From contig CAVTBM010000012.1 in assembly GCA_963732905.1 (NCBI GenBank), positions 1 through 64,000 on the forward strand: a stretch of DNA of 64,000 nt. The letters run 5' to 3'. Positions 35,596-44,592 of the stretch are shown piece by piece (within the stretch, counting starts at the first letter, position 1; every line of letters starts with the position of its first letter). This DNA is from DASQZK01 sp963732905. Its GTDB lineage: Bacteria > Bacteroidota > Bacteroidia > Bacteroidales > GCA-2748055. The notes under the pieces are model-generated. The model had not been told where the DNA came from, did no database searches, and saw only the letters and a list, made by a program, of their open reading frames with translations. A program made the position numbers and the translations under genes.

Positions 35596-36479
35596 ATCCG
35601 ACTTTTCAGTTTAAGCCGCTGGAAAAGTATCCCGCCGACAATCAGTATCAGACCGTAAACGGTGGTCAGGTAAATGGGCTCACCCACGAAATGATGGATG
35701 AAAAATAGGGAAATAAAAGGAGAAATATAAATCAGGTTACTGATTTTATCGGTTGTGTCTGTCAGTTGAAGGGCTTTAAGCCAGAAAATATATGCTAGTC
35801 CCATCTCGAAAAATCCCACCCAGGCAGCCCATAGCCAGGCGTGAAAGCCCTCCGGAAAATGTTTGTCACTGAAAAATACCGCTGCCAGAAGAAAGATCAG
35901 AGCAAATGCAAAGTTCAGGAAGAGTTTAATTATTTCATCGCGTTTGTCCCTGACGTTCAGGATCCAGAAAAATGACCAGATCACGGCACTGCCGAGACAT
36001 AAAGCGATACCGGGTAGTTGCACCCTGTTAAATCCCTGTCCACCCCCCTGGGAAGAAATGAGGATCACACCACTAAAACTGATTACCAGCGCGGCAATAC
36101 TTTTTAAAGTGATTTTCTGACCCAGAAGGGGAATAGAGATGATGGTCAGCAAAATGGGCCAGGTCATATTGATAGGTTGTGCCACCTGTGCCGGAAGCAA
36201 TGAGTAAGCCCTGAAAAGGACCAGGTAATAAAAGAAAGGGTTAAGAAAACCTAAGGCGGCAGAGGAGAGGTATTCCCATACAGACATCCGGCGCAACAGG
36301 GTAATCTTACCCAGGGCAAGAACGGTGAACAGTAAAATAATGAACGACACAAGTGCAGCTCCGGCAAGGAGACTGAAAGGATCCTGGTACCGCAGCCCGA
36401 ATTTAAAGGCAGTGGCTACAGTGGACCAGCAAAGAATGGTCAGGCCGGCAAACAAATAGGCCTTTGACTGGTTTTTCAT
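35592..36479 (-). CDS. EamA/DMT-family transporter
   Basis: 295 residues with about 10 hydrophobic segments in two EamA repeats (FAGLTILCWSTVATAFKFGLR; FMGLAYIFWLKALQL in the second half). A typical drug/metabolite transporter; the substrate is unknown. It overlaps ruvC by four bases and lies 8 bases after serS, so it may be translated from the serS transcript. A second EamA gene in this window (57953) is clearly different in sequence. Confidence 0.88.
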   Translation of the reverse strand: MKNQSKAYLFAGLTILCWSTVATAFKFGLRYQDPFSLLAGAALVSFIILLFTVLALGKITLLRRMSVWEYLSSAALGFLNPFFYYLVLFRAYSLLPAQVAQPINMTWPILLTIISIPLLGQKITLKSIAALVISFSGVILISSQGGGQGFNRVQLPGIALCLGSAVIWSFFWILNVRDKRDEIIKLFLNFAFALIFLLAAVFFSDKHFPEGFHAWLWAAWVGFFEMGLAYIFWLKALQLTDTTDKISNLIYISPFISLFFIHHFVGEPIYLTTVYGLILIVGGILFQRLKLKSRI

Positions 36480-36487
36480 CCGGTTTT

Positions 36488-37762
36488 TCAGTCGATCATA
36501 CCGAAGCCGGTATAGGGTCTGAGCACTTCAGGTATGATAATACCCTCCGCTGTCTGGTTATTTTCAAGCAATGCTGCAACAATTCTGGGAAGGGCCAGGG
36601 AGGATCCGTTGAGGGTATGAGCAAAGCTGGTCTTTTTATCCCCTTTTTCGCGGTACCGTAATTTCAGTCTCAAGGCCTGGTACGATTCAAAATTTGATAC
36701 CGAACTCACCTCGAGCCAACGTTTTTGTGCAGCCGCGAATACCTCAAAATCATAGGTAAGTGCAGAGGTAAAACTCATGTCGCCTCCGCACAGCCGGATG
36801 ATCCGGTAGGGGAGTTCAAGGCTACTGACCAGGCCTTCAACATGATTCACCATCTCTTCGAGTGTGTCGTACGATTTGTCGGGATGCTGAACCTGGACGA
36901 TCTCGACCTTGTCGAACTGATGTACACGGTTCAGTCCGCGGACATCCTTTCCGTAGGAACCGGCTTCACGCCTGAAACACGGAGTGTACGCGGTATTCTT
37001 AACCGGGAGATCATCCGATTCCAGGATCACATCCCGGTAAATGTTTGTCACCGGGACTTCAGCTGTGGGGATAAGATAAAAATTGTCGGTTTGCACATGG
37101 TACATCTGGCCTTCCTTGTCGGGAAGCTGTCCGGTACCAAATCCCGAATCCTCGTTGACCATCAGCGGAGGCAGAATTTCACGGTAACCGGCCTTCACAT
37201 TTACATCCAGGAAATAGTTTATAAGCGCACGCTGAAGCCGCGCCCCCTTTCCTTTGAAAACGGGAAAACCAGCGCCGGTGAGCTTGGTGCCCAGATCAAA
37301 GTCGAGGATGTCATATTTTCTGCCGAGGTCCCAGTGTGGAAGGGACTGCCCGGGAAGATCAACCTTAATCGAATTTCCTCTCACCAACTCATTATCTTCC
37401 GCTCCTTTTCCCCGTGGGACGGAATGGTGAGGAAGATTGGGAACCTGAACAAGTAAGCGGTTCATCTGCTCCGAGGCTTCGCTGAATGCCAGCTGCAGAC
37501 TCCGGATCTCATCCTTTAAGCCTTCGGTTTTCTCCCTGGCTGATTTTGCTTCTCCGGCTTTTCCTTCCTTCATCAGGAGACCAATGTTTTTTGACACCGT
37601 GTTCATCTCAGCCTGGAGATGATCGGCTTTTGCCTGGGAACTGCGTCGTTTTTCGTCGGCTTCGAGAATTTCGCCGATGATGGCTTTCGCATCGAAATTT
37701 TTGATCCCAAGCCTTTTAATGACCTGATCTTTGTTTTCCCTTATAAAATTGATATTGAGCAT
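36488..37762 (-). CDS. serS: Seryl-tRNA synthetase
   Basis: 424 residues, standard length. The N-terminal ~100 residues form the coiled-coil arm that binds tRNA-Ser (KAIIGEILEADEKRRSSQAKADHLQ and following). The class II catalytic core shows motif 2 (FRREAGSYGKDVRGLNRVHQFDKVE) and motif 3 (TLNGSSLALPRIVAALLENNQ). It charges tRNA-Ser with serine. First gene of a possible serS-EamA-ruvC unit on the minus strand. The 92 bases upstream contain a TACCTTTA element but no good -33 box. Confidence 0.97.
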   Translation of the reverse strand: MLNINFIRENKDQVIKRLGIKNFDAKAIIGEILEADEKRRSSQAKADHLQAEMNTVSKNIGLLMKEGKAGEAKSAREKTEGLKDEIRSLQLAFSEASEQMNRLLVQVPNLPHHSVPRGKGAEDNELVRGNSIKVDLPGQSLPHWDLGRKYDILDFDLGTKLTGAGFPVFKGKGARLQRALINYFLDVNVKAGYREILPPLMVNEDSGFGTGQLPDKEGQMYHVQTDNFYLIPTAEVPVTNIYRDVILESDDLPVKNTAYTPCFRREAGSYGKDVRGLNRVHQFDKVEIVQVQHPDKSYDTLEEMVNHVEGLVSSLELPYRIIRLCGGDMSFTSALTYDFEVFAAAQKRWLEVSSVSNFESYQALRLKLRYREKGDKKTSFAHTLNGSSLALPRIVAALLENNQTAEGIIIPEVLRPYTGFGMID

Positions 37763-37854
37763 AGGATGTATTCTTTGAAAGATAAAAAATCCCCTGAAAA
37801 CTGCATAAAGGTAACAGTTTAAAGGAGATTTAGGAATAACGGATTTATAATATT

Positions 37855-38115
37855 TTAGTCTTCTGTCGTAATAATATTTACGTAGGATTTATCGTCGGTT
37901 TTACGTTTAAATTCCACCTTGCCGTTAGTCAGGGCAAAAAGAGTATGATCTTTGCCCATTCCGACATTAAGTCCCGGGTGATGTCTGGTTCCCCGCTGGC
38001 GAACGATAATGTTACCTGCTTTTGCTAACTGACCACCGAATAATTTTATTCCAAGTCGTTTGCTTTCTGATTCGCGTCCGTTTCTTGAGCTGCCGGCTCC
38101 TTTCTTATGTGCCAT
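37855..38115 (-). CDS. rpmA: 50S ribosomal protein L27
   Basis: 86 residues beginning MAHKKGAGSSRNGRES, the standard L27 N-terminus without the cleaved extension found in Firmicutes; GNIIVRQRGTRHHPGLNVGMGKDHTLFAL is the conserved core. It sits near the peptidyl transferase centre of the 50S subunit. Downstream of rplU by 41 bases, as in most bacteria. Confidence 0.98.
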   Translation of the reverse strand: MAHKKGAGSSRNGRESESKRLGIKLFGGQLAKAGNIIVRQRGTRHHPGLNVGMGKDHTLFALTNGKVEFKRKTDDKSYVNIITTED

Positions 38116-38142
38116 AATTGTAAGGTTTAAAATATTTTGATA

Positions 38143-38158
38143 AACCGGGGTACCGGTT
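38143..38158 (-). other. Small hairpin between rplU and rpmA
   Basis: AACCGG (38143-38148), loop GGTA and CCGGTT (38153-38158), overlapping the first two bases of the rplU stop codon. A 6-bp stem without a T-tract, so more likely RNA structure than a terminator. Confidence 0.3.
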
Positions 38159-38753
38159 ATTTCGTGTCTTTTTTGCTTATTTTGGGCTTACTGGCCGCAG
38201 GTTTTTTTGCTGTTGCGGCTTTTTTTGCCGTTGTTGCAGTTTTGTTGCCCGCAGCCACGGTTGGTTTCTTTGCCACGGCCGGTTTCTTTGCTACGGTTGG
38301 TTTCTTTGCCACGGCCGGTTTTTTTGCTGCAGCCTCTTTGGTTTCGGGAACAGCCTGTACGGCAGTTTCTGTAACAGCTTTCTGTTTCACCCCAGTGGAT
38401 TTGGCTTCTTTCTTTTCTGCATCGGGCCTGGATTTCGCACCCTTCTCAATGATGTCTTCGATCACGAGTTGTGAAAGGTACTGTCTGTGACCGTTGCTTT
38501 TCTGATAACCTTTCCTCTTTTTCTTTTTAAAGACAATGACCGTGTCACCCTTCAGATGACCGATGATCTTTGCAGAAACCAGTGCTCCTTCAATAACAGG
38601 GGTTCCAACGACCACTTTGCTGTCGTTATCAATGAGCAGAACCTTGTTAAAATCCACTTTGGAACCTTCTTCTCCTTTGATCCTGTGGACAAAGACTTTC
38701 TGATCTTTTTCAACTTTGTACTGCTGTCCGGCTATATCAACAATTGCGTACAT
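38157..38753 (-). CDS. rplU: 50S ribosomal protein L21 with repetitive basic C-terminal tail
   Basis: 198 residues, about twice the usual ~103. Residues 1-105 are ordinary L21 (MYAIVDIAGQQYKVEKDQ, KKKKRKGYQKSNGHRQYL). Residues ~106-198 form a low-complexity Lys/Ala/Pro-rich tail with four tandem hexamers alternating AKKPAV and AKKPTV (residues 143-166), ending KISKKDTK. The tail is encoded in the same uninterrupted frame. Extended L21 tails occur in some Bacteroidota; their function is not established. First gene of the rplU-rpmA operon, with a good promoter upstream. Confidence 0.96.
   Translation of the reverse strand: MYAIVDIAGQQYKVEKDQKVFVHRIKGEEGSKVDFNKVLLIDNDSKVVVGTPVIEGALVSAKIIGHLKGDTVIVFKKKKRKGYQKSNGHRQYLSQLVIEDIIEKGAKSRPDAEKKEAKSTGVKQKAVTETAVQAVPETKEAAAKKPAVAKKPTVAKKPAVAKKPTVAAGNKTATTAKKAATAKKPAASKPKISKKDTK
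38257..38328. repeat. 18-bp tandem repeat within rplU
   Basis: Four 18-base units, alternating ACGGTTGGTTTCTTTGCC and ACGGCCGGTTTCTTTGCT (36-base super-repeat), encode the AKKP hexamers of the L21 tail. Confidence 0.85.
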
Positions 38754-38793
38754 TATAATGAGTTTTACAATTTTTTTTTCACAAATCGGAGTG

Positions 38794-38824
38794 CAAAAAT
38801 ATAAAAGTTCTCTTGATATACAAA
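38794..38824 (-). promoter_or_regulatory. Promoter for rplU-rpmA
   Basis: On the minus strand TTTG (38821-38824), a 19-base spacer and TATTTTTG (38794-38801), perfect matches to both Bacteroidota elements. It lies about 40 bases before the rplU start. Confidence 0.65.
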
Positions 38825-38939
38825 CAATTATGGCTAATAATTGTAAAAACTATGTGCAAATCTATTTTACATTCATTCTCAGATTAATGCGAGGCGTTGC
38901 AAATTATATAATTTTGAATTAGCAGCAAAGATCATAATC

Positions 38940-38969
38940 TTTCATGTAAGAAGTATTTGATTATATTTG
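38940..38969 (+). promoter_or_regulatory. Promoter for the BFN-domain gene
   Basis: TTTC (38940-38943), an 18-base spacer and TATATTTG (38962-38969), a perfect TAnnTTTG match. The gene starts 40 bases later at 39010. Confidence 0.5.
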
Positions 38970-39009
38970 TGTGGTCTCTCTTTTTGATATTGATGCAAAG
39001 AAGTAATTT

Positions 39010-39627
39010 ATGGGTATGATAAAGCTTAATGTCTTAGGAATTTCATACAGTCAGACACAATCGGGAGCCTATGCACTCATATTGACGGAAGAAAATGGTG
39101 AGCGACGTATACCCATTATCGTCGGAGGTTTTGAAGCCCAGAGCATAGCGATCGAACTTGAAGGTCTTAAACCACCCAGGCCCCTGACCCATGATCTTTT
39201 TCTCAGTTTTGCCAAAGTTTTTGGAATAGCGGTCAAGGAGGTGGTCATTTATAAACTTGAGGAAGGGGTTTTTTATTCGCAATTACTTTGTGATAACGGC
39301 ATGGAAAAAATTACGCTGGACGCCAGGACTTCCGATGCCATTGCCCTGGCTCTCCGGTTTAAATGCCCTATCTATACAACCGAAGAAATTATTACCAAAG
39401 CCGGCATAGTCCTGGATTTCGATAAGGAAAACAACCCTGAACCGGAGGAAGAAGATGAACCCGAGGTTACTGAAAAAAAGCCAGTCGGGAAAAGCTTTAC
39501 CGACCCGGGAGAGCTAAAGGGTCTCACCATGGATGAACTGAAGAAACTCCTTGAAGAGGCTGTTACTAACGAAAATTATGAGAGAGCATCAAAAATCAGG
39601 GATGAAATTCAACGCAGAAAAAGATAA
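39010..39627 (+). CDS. Bifunctional nuclease (BFN/DUF151) domain protein with UVR motif
   Basis: 205 residues. Residues ~1-140 match the BFN/DUF151 domain (LNVLGISYSQTQSGAYALIL, PRPLTHDLFLSFAKVF, DARTSDAIALALRF). After an acidic linker (PEPEEEDEPE), residues ~165-205 form a UVR helical hairpin (LTMDELKKLLEEAVTNENYERASKIRDE) as found in UvrB/UvrC. A plant BFN member has been reported to have RNase and DNase activity; activity here is inferred. Gap of 6 bases to the CNT transporter gene. Confidence 0.92.
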   Translation: MGMIKLNVLGISYSQTQSGAYALILTEENGERRIPIIVGGFEAQSIAIELEGLKPPRPLTHDLFLSFAKVFGIAVKEVVIYKLEEGVFYSQLLCDNGMEKITLDARTSDAIALALRFKCPIYTTEEIITKAGIVLDFDKENNPEPEEEDEPEVTEKKPVGKSFTDPGELKGLTMDELKKLLEEAVTNENYERASKIRDEIQRRKR

Positions 39628-39633
39628 ACATCA

Positions 39634-41169
39634 ATGAGAAAACCGACTTTCGGCAGGTTGATCAGCCGGCTCCTTCTACTCCTTATCCCATTTTTTGTAA
39701 GTCTTAACATGATGGCTCAGGGTAATTTACCTGTTAAGAGCGTGAAGGATTCCATCGCCAGAGAAGCTTCTGACAGTATTTATTCTGCTACCTCAGATTT
39801 CCAGGTTCAGCAGGGTCCAGCTGTAAAGGTAAATAAGGGGAATATTATTCCTGTCAAAACACAGTTTCATTTCAGCATGACAAATCTCCTCAGGGGATTG
39901 CTGGGAATGATCGTACTGATATTTATTGCGTTCCTGTTCTCCGATAACCGGAAAGCCATATCCTGGAAGGTTGTAGGTCTGGGATTGCTGGGGCAGATCC
40001 TTCTGGCCATCGGGGTTCTTCAAGTGCCATTCATACAGGCGTTTTTTGAATTTGGTGGGAAGTTGTTCGTTAAGATCCTTGATTTCACCAATGAGGGTAC
40101 CAATTTCCTGTTTAAATCCATGGTGTCGGGTAAAATTGATGCCCCTTTGCAGACCTTCGCCATTACCATTCTTCCTACGATCATTTTCTTTTCCGCTCTT
40201 ACATCGGTTTTGTTCTATTTTGGCATTATTCAAAAAGTCGTTTGGGTCATGGCCTGGGTGATGACACGCATTTTGAAGCTTTCGGGTGCGGAAAGTCTTT
40301 CAGTGGCCGGCAATATTTTTCTGGGCCAAACGGAATCTCCGCTTATGATAAAGGCATACCTGGAGAAAATGAACAAGTCCGAAATACTCCTGGTGATGTC
40401 AGGAGGCATGGCCACTCTGGCCGGAGGAGTGCTGGCCGTCTATATTAACTTTCTGGGAGGCGACGACCCGGTTCAGCGCCTGGAGTTTGCCAGGCATCTG
40501 CTGGCAGCCTCCGTCATGGCAGCTCCGGGTGTGGTGGTTATTTCGAAGATCATTGTTCCCCAGACCGAAGATGTCAGTGAGGAAGTTCATATCACCCAGG
40601 ATAAAATCGGGAAGAATGTACTGGATGCAATTAACAACGGGACTTACCAGGGTCTTAAACTGGCAGTGAACGTGGCAGCCATGCTTTTGGTTTTTCTGGC
40701 ATTCCTGGCGATGATCAACTTTATCTTTATTAAAATCGGGAGTTGGACGCACCTTAACGGCTGGATCGCTCAAGTGACCAATGGCAGTTATCATCAGCTT
40801 TCACTTCAGTTTATGCTTGGGTATGCCCTCTCACCTCTTATGTGGCTAATCGGAATAACTTCAAAAGACATTACCCTGGTTGGCACGCTTCTGGGCGAAA
40901 AACTGATCATGACCGAATTCGTTGGTTATATCAGCCTTTCTGAACTGAAGACTGCCGGAGCCTTTGCCGATCCAAAATCTATTATCATGGCTACCTATAT
41001 GTTATGCGGATTTGCTAACTTTGCCTCCGTAGGTATTCAGATTGGCGGCATCGGTGCTCTCGCCCCGGGGAAAAGAGTCCAACTTGCAAAATACGGGATG
41101 AGGGCCCTTCTGGCCGGTACCCTGGCCTCTCTGTTATCTGCAACAATTGTTGGAATTATTCTGGCTTAG
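39634..41169 (+). CDS. CNT-family nucleoside transporter
   Basis: 511 residues. An N-terminal hydrophobic segment ending MMAQ, which could be a signal peptide, precedes a ~60-residue polar extension and then the CNT core. The core carries the typical C-terminal signature CGFANFASVGIQIGGIGALAPGKR and NIFLGQTESPLMIKAYLE. Concentrative nucleoside transporters import nucleosides with H+ or Na+. It follows the BFN gene with a 6-base gap and precedes the sensor kinase by 12 bases. The non-membrane N-terminal extension is unusual for CNT proteins. Confidence 0.92.
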   Translation: MRKPTFGRLISRLLLLLIPFFVSLNMMAQGNLPVKSVKDSIAREASDSIYSATSDFQVQQGPAVKVNKGNIIPVKTQFHFSMTNLLRGLLGMIVLIFIAFLFSDNRKAISWKVVGLGLLGQILLAIGVLQVPFIQAFFEFGGKLFVKILDFTNEGTNFLFKSMVSGKIDAPLQTFAITILPTIIFFSALTSVLFYFGIIQKVVWVMAWVMTRILKLSGAESLSVAGNIFLGQTESPLMIKAYLEKMNKSEILLVMSGGMATLAGGVLAVYINFLGGDDPVQRLEFARHLLAASVMAAPGVVVISKIIVPQTEDVSEEVHITQDKIGKNVLDAINNGTYQGLKLAVNVAAMLLVFLAFLAMINFIFIKIGSWTHLNGWIAQVTNGSYHQLSLQFMLGYALSPLMWLIGITSKDITLVGTLLGEKLIMTEFVGYISLSELKTAGAFADPKSIIMATYMLCGFANFASVGIQIGGIGALAPGKRVQLAKYGMRALLAGTLASLLSATIVGIILA

Positions 41170-41181
41170 GAGAGATGCTCA

Positions 41182-44100
41182 ATGAGAAAAGGTGCTAAAT
41201 ACCAATCACAAAAATCAGGAGCGGTTACTTCTGATGAAGAGATGAAGTCGTTGCGGGAAGAGCTGGAAAACCTTCGCTCTGAGAATCATGTGTTAAAAAA
41301 GGCCCTGTCTCAAAAAATTCAATCAGATGCTCATTCCGGCGATTTCGTAAGGGTAGGTATATCCGACATCTTTAACATTCCGGATTTTAATAATTCTTTT
41401 TTTGATCAGATACCCTTCATGATGTGGGTAAAGGATGTCAATGGCCGTTTTCTCACCGTTAATTCAACTTTTGCAAACAGTTTTGGTAAGGACGTGGCAG
41501 GTATGAAGGGACTCACTGATTTTGATATTTGTCCCAAGATATTTGCTGAAAAATACAGGGCTGACGATAAGCTCGTTTTGAAGACCAGACAACTAAAAAC
41601 AATAGACGAACAAATACCGGTTGATACTGGATTCCGGTTTTATGAAACCACAAAAATTCCACTTACCGATTTAAATGGAAATATCATCGGAATCGCAGGT
41701 TTCGCACTGGATATTACCGACAGGAAACAATATGAAACAGCGCTTAAGAAAAGTGAGGAAAAATTCAGGGAGCTGGCGGAAAATACAACGGATTCGTTTA
41801 TCCTGAGCAGCGGGAATAAAATCATTTACGTGAATCCGGCTTTCGAACAGGTTTACGGGTATTCCCGTGAAGAACTGATAAAAGACCCTGACCTTCAGAA
41901 AAAATGGATCCATCCTGCCGATAAGAACCGGATCATCGAAATCATGAGCACCGGTCATTATAAATATACCTATATTTTTAACGAACAATACAGGATTATC
42001 AAGAAAGACGGGACGATTTCATGGATATGGAACCGCAGCTATCCCGTGTGGAATGAAAAAGGGGAAGCATACCGTATTGTTTCCGTTACCACCAATATCT
42101 CGGGGATAAAGATCCTTGAGGAACGCCTGACAAAATCCCAATCCCAGCAACAGGCTATCCTCGATAATATTCCCCATCTCGCCTGGCTTAAAGACATTGA
42201 AGGACGTTATGTATCGGTCAATGAATCGTTCTGCCGGTTCTTTAATCTGCGTAGCGATCAGATCGTCGGGAAAACCGATTATTTCATCTGCCCCGAAAAA
42301 CTGGCCGATGACTATATCAGCAAAGATCAGGAGGTGATCCGGGAACGCAAATCGAAATTGTTTTTTGAAGTTGAAGAAGGGAGGTTTGGAAAAAGATATT
42401 CGGAAACCCATAAATCCCCCATCATCAATGATGAGGGTGAAGTGATTGGTATCGCCGGGATATCCCGGGACATTACCGAACAGAAACTGGCAGAACAGGC
42501 CTTGCTGCGGAGTGAGGAAAAGTTTAAAGACCTTGTGACGCTCCTTCCTGAAGTCGTTTTTGAAACCGATTCGAAAGGCAGAATTACCTTCGTCAACCTT
42601 AAAGGCTATGAACTTTTAGGCTACGCTCAGGCTGATGTTGACCGGGGTATGAGTATTTTTGATGTGATTGCTCCTGAAGACGAGGAACGGGCCAGGCTGA
42701 CATTCAAAAAAATGAAAAAGGGGAATGAAATCAAAGGGAATGAGTATAATGTTATCACCCGGAGCGGGAGAAATATTTCCGTGCTCGTCTTCACAAACAA
42801 TATGTACAATGAAAGTCAGTGGGTTGGGATCAGAGGCGTTATGGTCGATATTACCCGTCGCAAACAGTCTGAAAACCAGGAAAAGGAGTACCAGACCAAA
42901 CTGCTTTTTCTCAGTAACACTGCGCTTGACTTCCTCGGATTACCTAATGATGCGGACATTTTCCGGTATATCGGGAAGAAGCTCAAGGAGTTTATTGTGG
43001 ATGCCAGCATCATCGTTTCCCGGTACGACGATGTGGATAAAAAGTTGAAAATCGCCTTCCATTCCTATACCGGGAAAAAAGCCGATGAGTTGACGGAACT
43101 CCTTGGGGTTCCTATTACTCAGATTGCCTTTGACCTCCAGCAGACCGATATAGATGACTTGAAAATGAATGCCGAACACCTGAAGTTTTTCACTGACGGT
43201 ATGTACGAGACCGGATTTGGAAAAATTTCAAGAACCTTAGCCCTGCAAATCGAAAAATTTTTCCAGGCCAAAAAGACGTTTGGAATGGCACTCATGCGCA
43301 GTGGTAAACTTTTCGGTAGCGTTCTGATCCTGTCACGAAGGGATGATCTGCAAGACCAGCCTTTCATCGAAACCTTTCTTTACCAGGCTTCGATTGCTCT
43401 CCACAGGCGGCAGCTTGAACTGGAATTACTCGAAGCAAAAGTGAAAGCCGAAGAATCGGATATGCTGAAGACTGCATTTCTTGCAAATATGTCCCATGAG
43501 ATACGTACACCGATGAACGGCATCCTCGGACTGACACAACTTCTAACCCGCAATCAGCTTACCAACGAGGAAAGGAAGGAATACCTTGCCATGATCAACT
43601 CCAACGGTAAGTTGCTTATGAACCTGGTTAACGATATCATCGATATCTCAAGAATCGAATCAAACCAGGTCGATCTCAATGAAGGCGAGTTTTCTCTGAA
43701 TGCTATGATGAATGAACTTTTGTGTTTCATCCAGTCGGAAAAAATGGTTAAAAAGAAGGATGCGGTGGAGCTTATTATGCGAACCGGACTGGCCGATAAC
43801 AGTTCAATCATTATTGGTGATGAGTCCAAACTTAAGCAAATACTGACTAACCTCATCGGGAACGCCATTAAATTCACCTACACCGGTACCATCGAATTCG
43901 GTTATTCAATTGTTGACGAGGATACGCTGGAATTTTATGTAAAGGATTCCGGTATAGGTATCTCTAATGATAAGCTCGAAGTAATTTTTGACCGGTTTAC
44001 CCAGGTTGACCAATCTCTCACAAGGCCTTATGGTGGATCAGGCCTCGGTCTGGCCATCAGCAAGGGTTTCGTGGAAAGAATGGGTGGAACTATCTGGGCT

Positions 44101-44586
44101 GAATCAGAAATCGAAACCGGCGCTGCCTTTTATTTCACTATTCCATATAAGCCTTCAACCTTAGAGGATACCCGAAAGGAAGATCACCGACAGGAACCGG
44201 ATCAGTTTAACTGGGAAGAGATCAGCATTCTCGTTGTGGAAGACAATTACGTGAGCTATAGACTTCTGGAGATATCTCTCAGAAAAACAGGCATCGGGAT
44301 CATTCATGCCGAGAACGGCCAGGAGGCTATTGACAGGGTTGTGCAGCATCCTGAAATAGATATTGTTCTCATGGACATTCAGTTGCCTGTTCTTAACGGT
44401 TACGATGCGACTGTAGAAATTAAAAAGCTCAGGCCCGACCTGCCGGTCATTGCTCAAACAGCCAATGCCATGGACGATGACCGGTTGAAATGTCTGAACG
44501 CCGGTTGCAGCGACTACATTACTAAACCCATCATGATCGAAAGATTGTATGACGTCATCAACAACTATGTTGTCAGGAGTAAATAA
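41182..44586 (+). CDS. Hybrid histidine kinase/response regulator with four PAS domains
   Basis: 1134 residues, no membrane helix or signal peptide, so cytosolic. After a short coiled coil (~20-45) there are PAS domains at ~60-180, 190-315, 325-440 and 445-565, a GAF-like region at ~575-750, HisKA with His772 (FLANMSHEIRTPMNG), HATPase (877-990; NAIKF, SGLGLAI) and a receiver domain with phospho-acceptor Asp1065 (VLMDIQLPVLNGYDA). PAS1 and PAS3 are alike and end in GIAGFALDITDR/GIAGISRDITEQ. No separate DNA-binding output domain or adjacent regulator is present, so the target is unknown. It lies 12 bases after the CNT gene and 6 before the GT2 gene. Confidence 0.95.
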   Translation: MRKGAKYQSQKSGAVTSDEEMKSLREELENLRSENHVLKKALSQKIQSDAHSGDFVRVGISDIFNIPDFNNSFFDQIPFMMWVKDVNGRFLTVNSTFANSFGKDVAGMKGLTDFDICPKIFAEKYRADDKLVLKTRQLKTIDEQIPVDTGFRFYETTKIPLTDLNGNIIGIAGFALDITDRKQYETALKKSEEKFRELAENTTDSFILSSGNKIIYVNPAFEQVYGYSREELIKDPDLQKKWIHPADKNRIIEIMSTGHYKYTYIFNEQYRIIKKDGTISWIWNRSYPVWNEKGEAYRIVSVTTNISGIKILEERLTKSQSQQQAILDNIPHLAWLKDIEGRYVSVNESFCRFFNLRSDQIVGKTDYFICPEKLADDYISKDQEVIRERKSKLFFEVEEGRFGKRYSETHKSPIINDEGEVIGIAGISRDITEQKLAEQALLRSEEKFKDLVTLLPEVVFETDSKGRITFVNLKGYELLGYAQADVDRGMSIFDVIAPEDEERARLTFKKMKKGNEIKGNEYNVITRSGRNISVLVFTNNMYNESQWVGIRGVMVDITRRKQSENQEKEYQTKLLFLSNTALDFLGLPNDADIFRYIGKKLKEFIVDASIIVSRYDDVDKKLKIAFHSYTGKKADELTELLGVPITQIAFDLQQTDIDDLKMNAEHLKFFTDGMYETGFGKISRTLALQIEKFFQAKKTFGMALMRSGKLFGSVLILSRRDDLQDQPFIETFLYQASIALHRRQLELELLEAKVKAEESDMLKTAFLANMSHEIRTPMNGILGLTQLLTRNQLTNEERKEYLAMINSNGKLLMNLVNDIIDISRIESNQVDLNEGEFSLNAMMNELLCFIQSEKMVKKKDAVELIMRTGLADNSSIIIGDESKLKQILTNLIGNAIKFTYTGTIEFGYSIVDEDTLEFYVKDSGIGISNDKLEVIFDRFTQVDQSLTRPYGGSGLGLAISKGFVERMGGTIWAESEIETGAAFYFTIPYKPSTLEDTRKEDHRQEPDQFNWEEISILVVEDNYVSYRLLEISLRKTGIGIIHAENGQEAIDRVVQHPEIDIVLMDIQLPVLNGYDATVEIKKLRPDLPVIAQTANAMDDDRLKCLNAGCSDYITKPIMIERLYDVINNYVVRSK

Positions 44587-44592
44587 CATATA

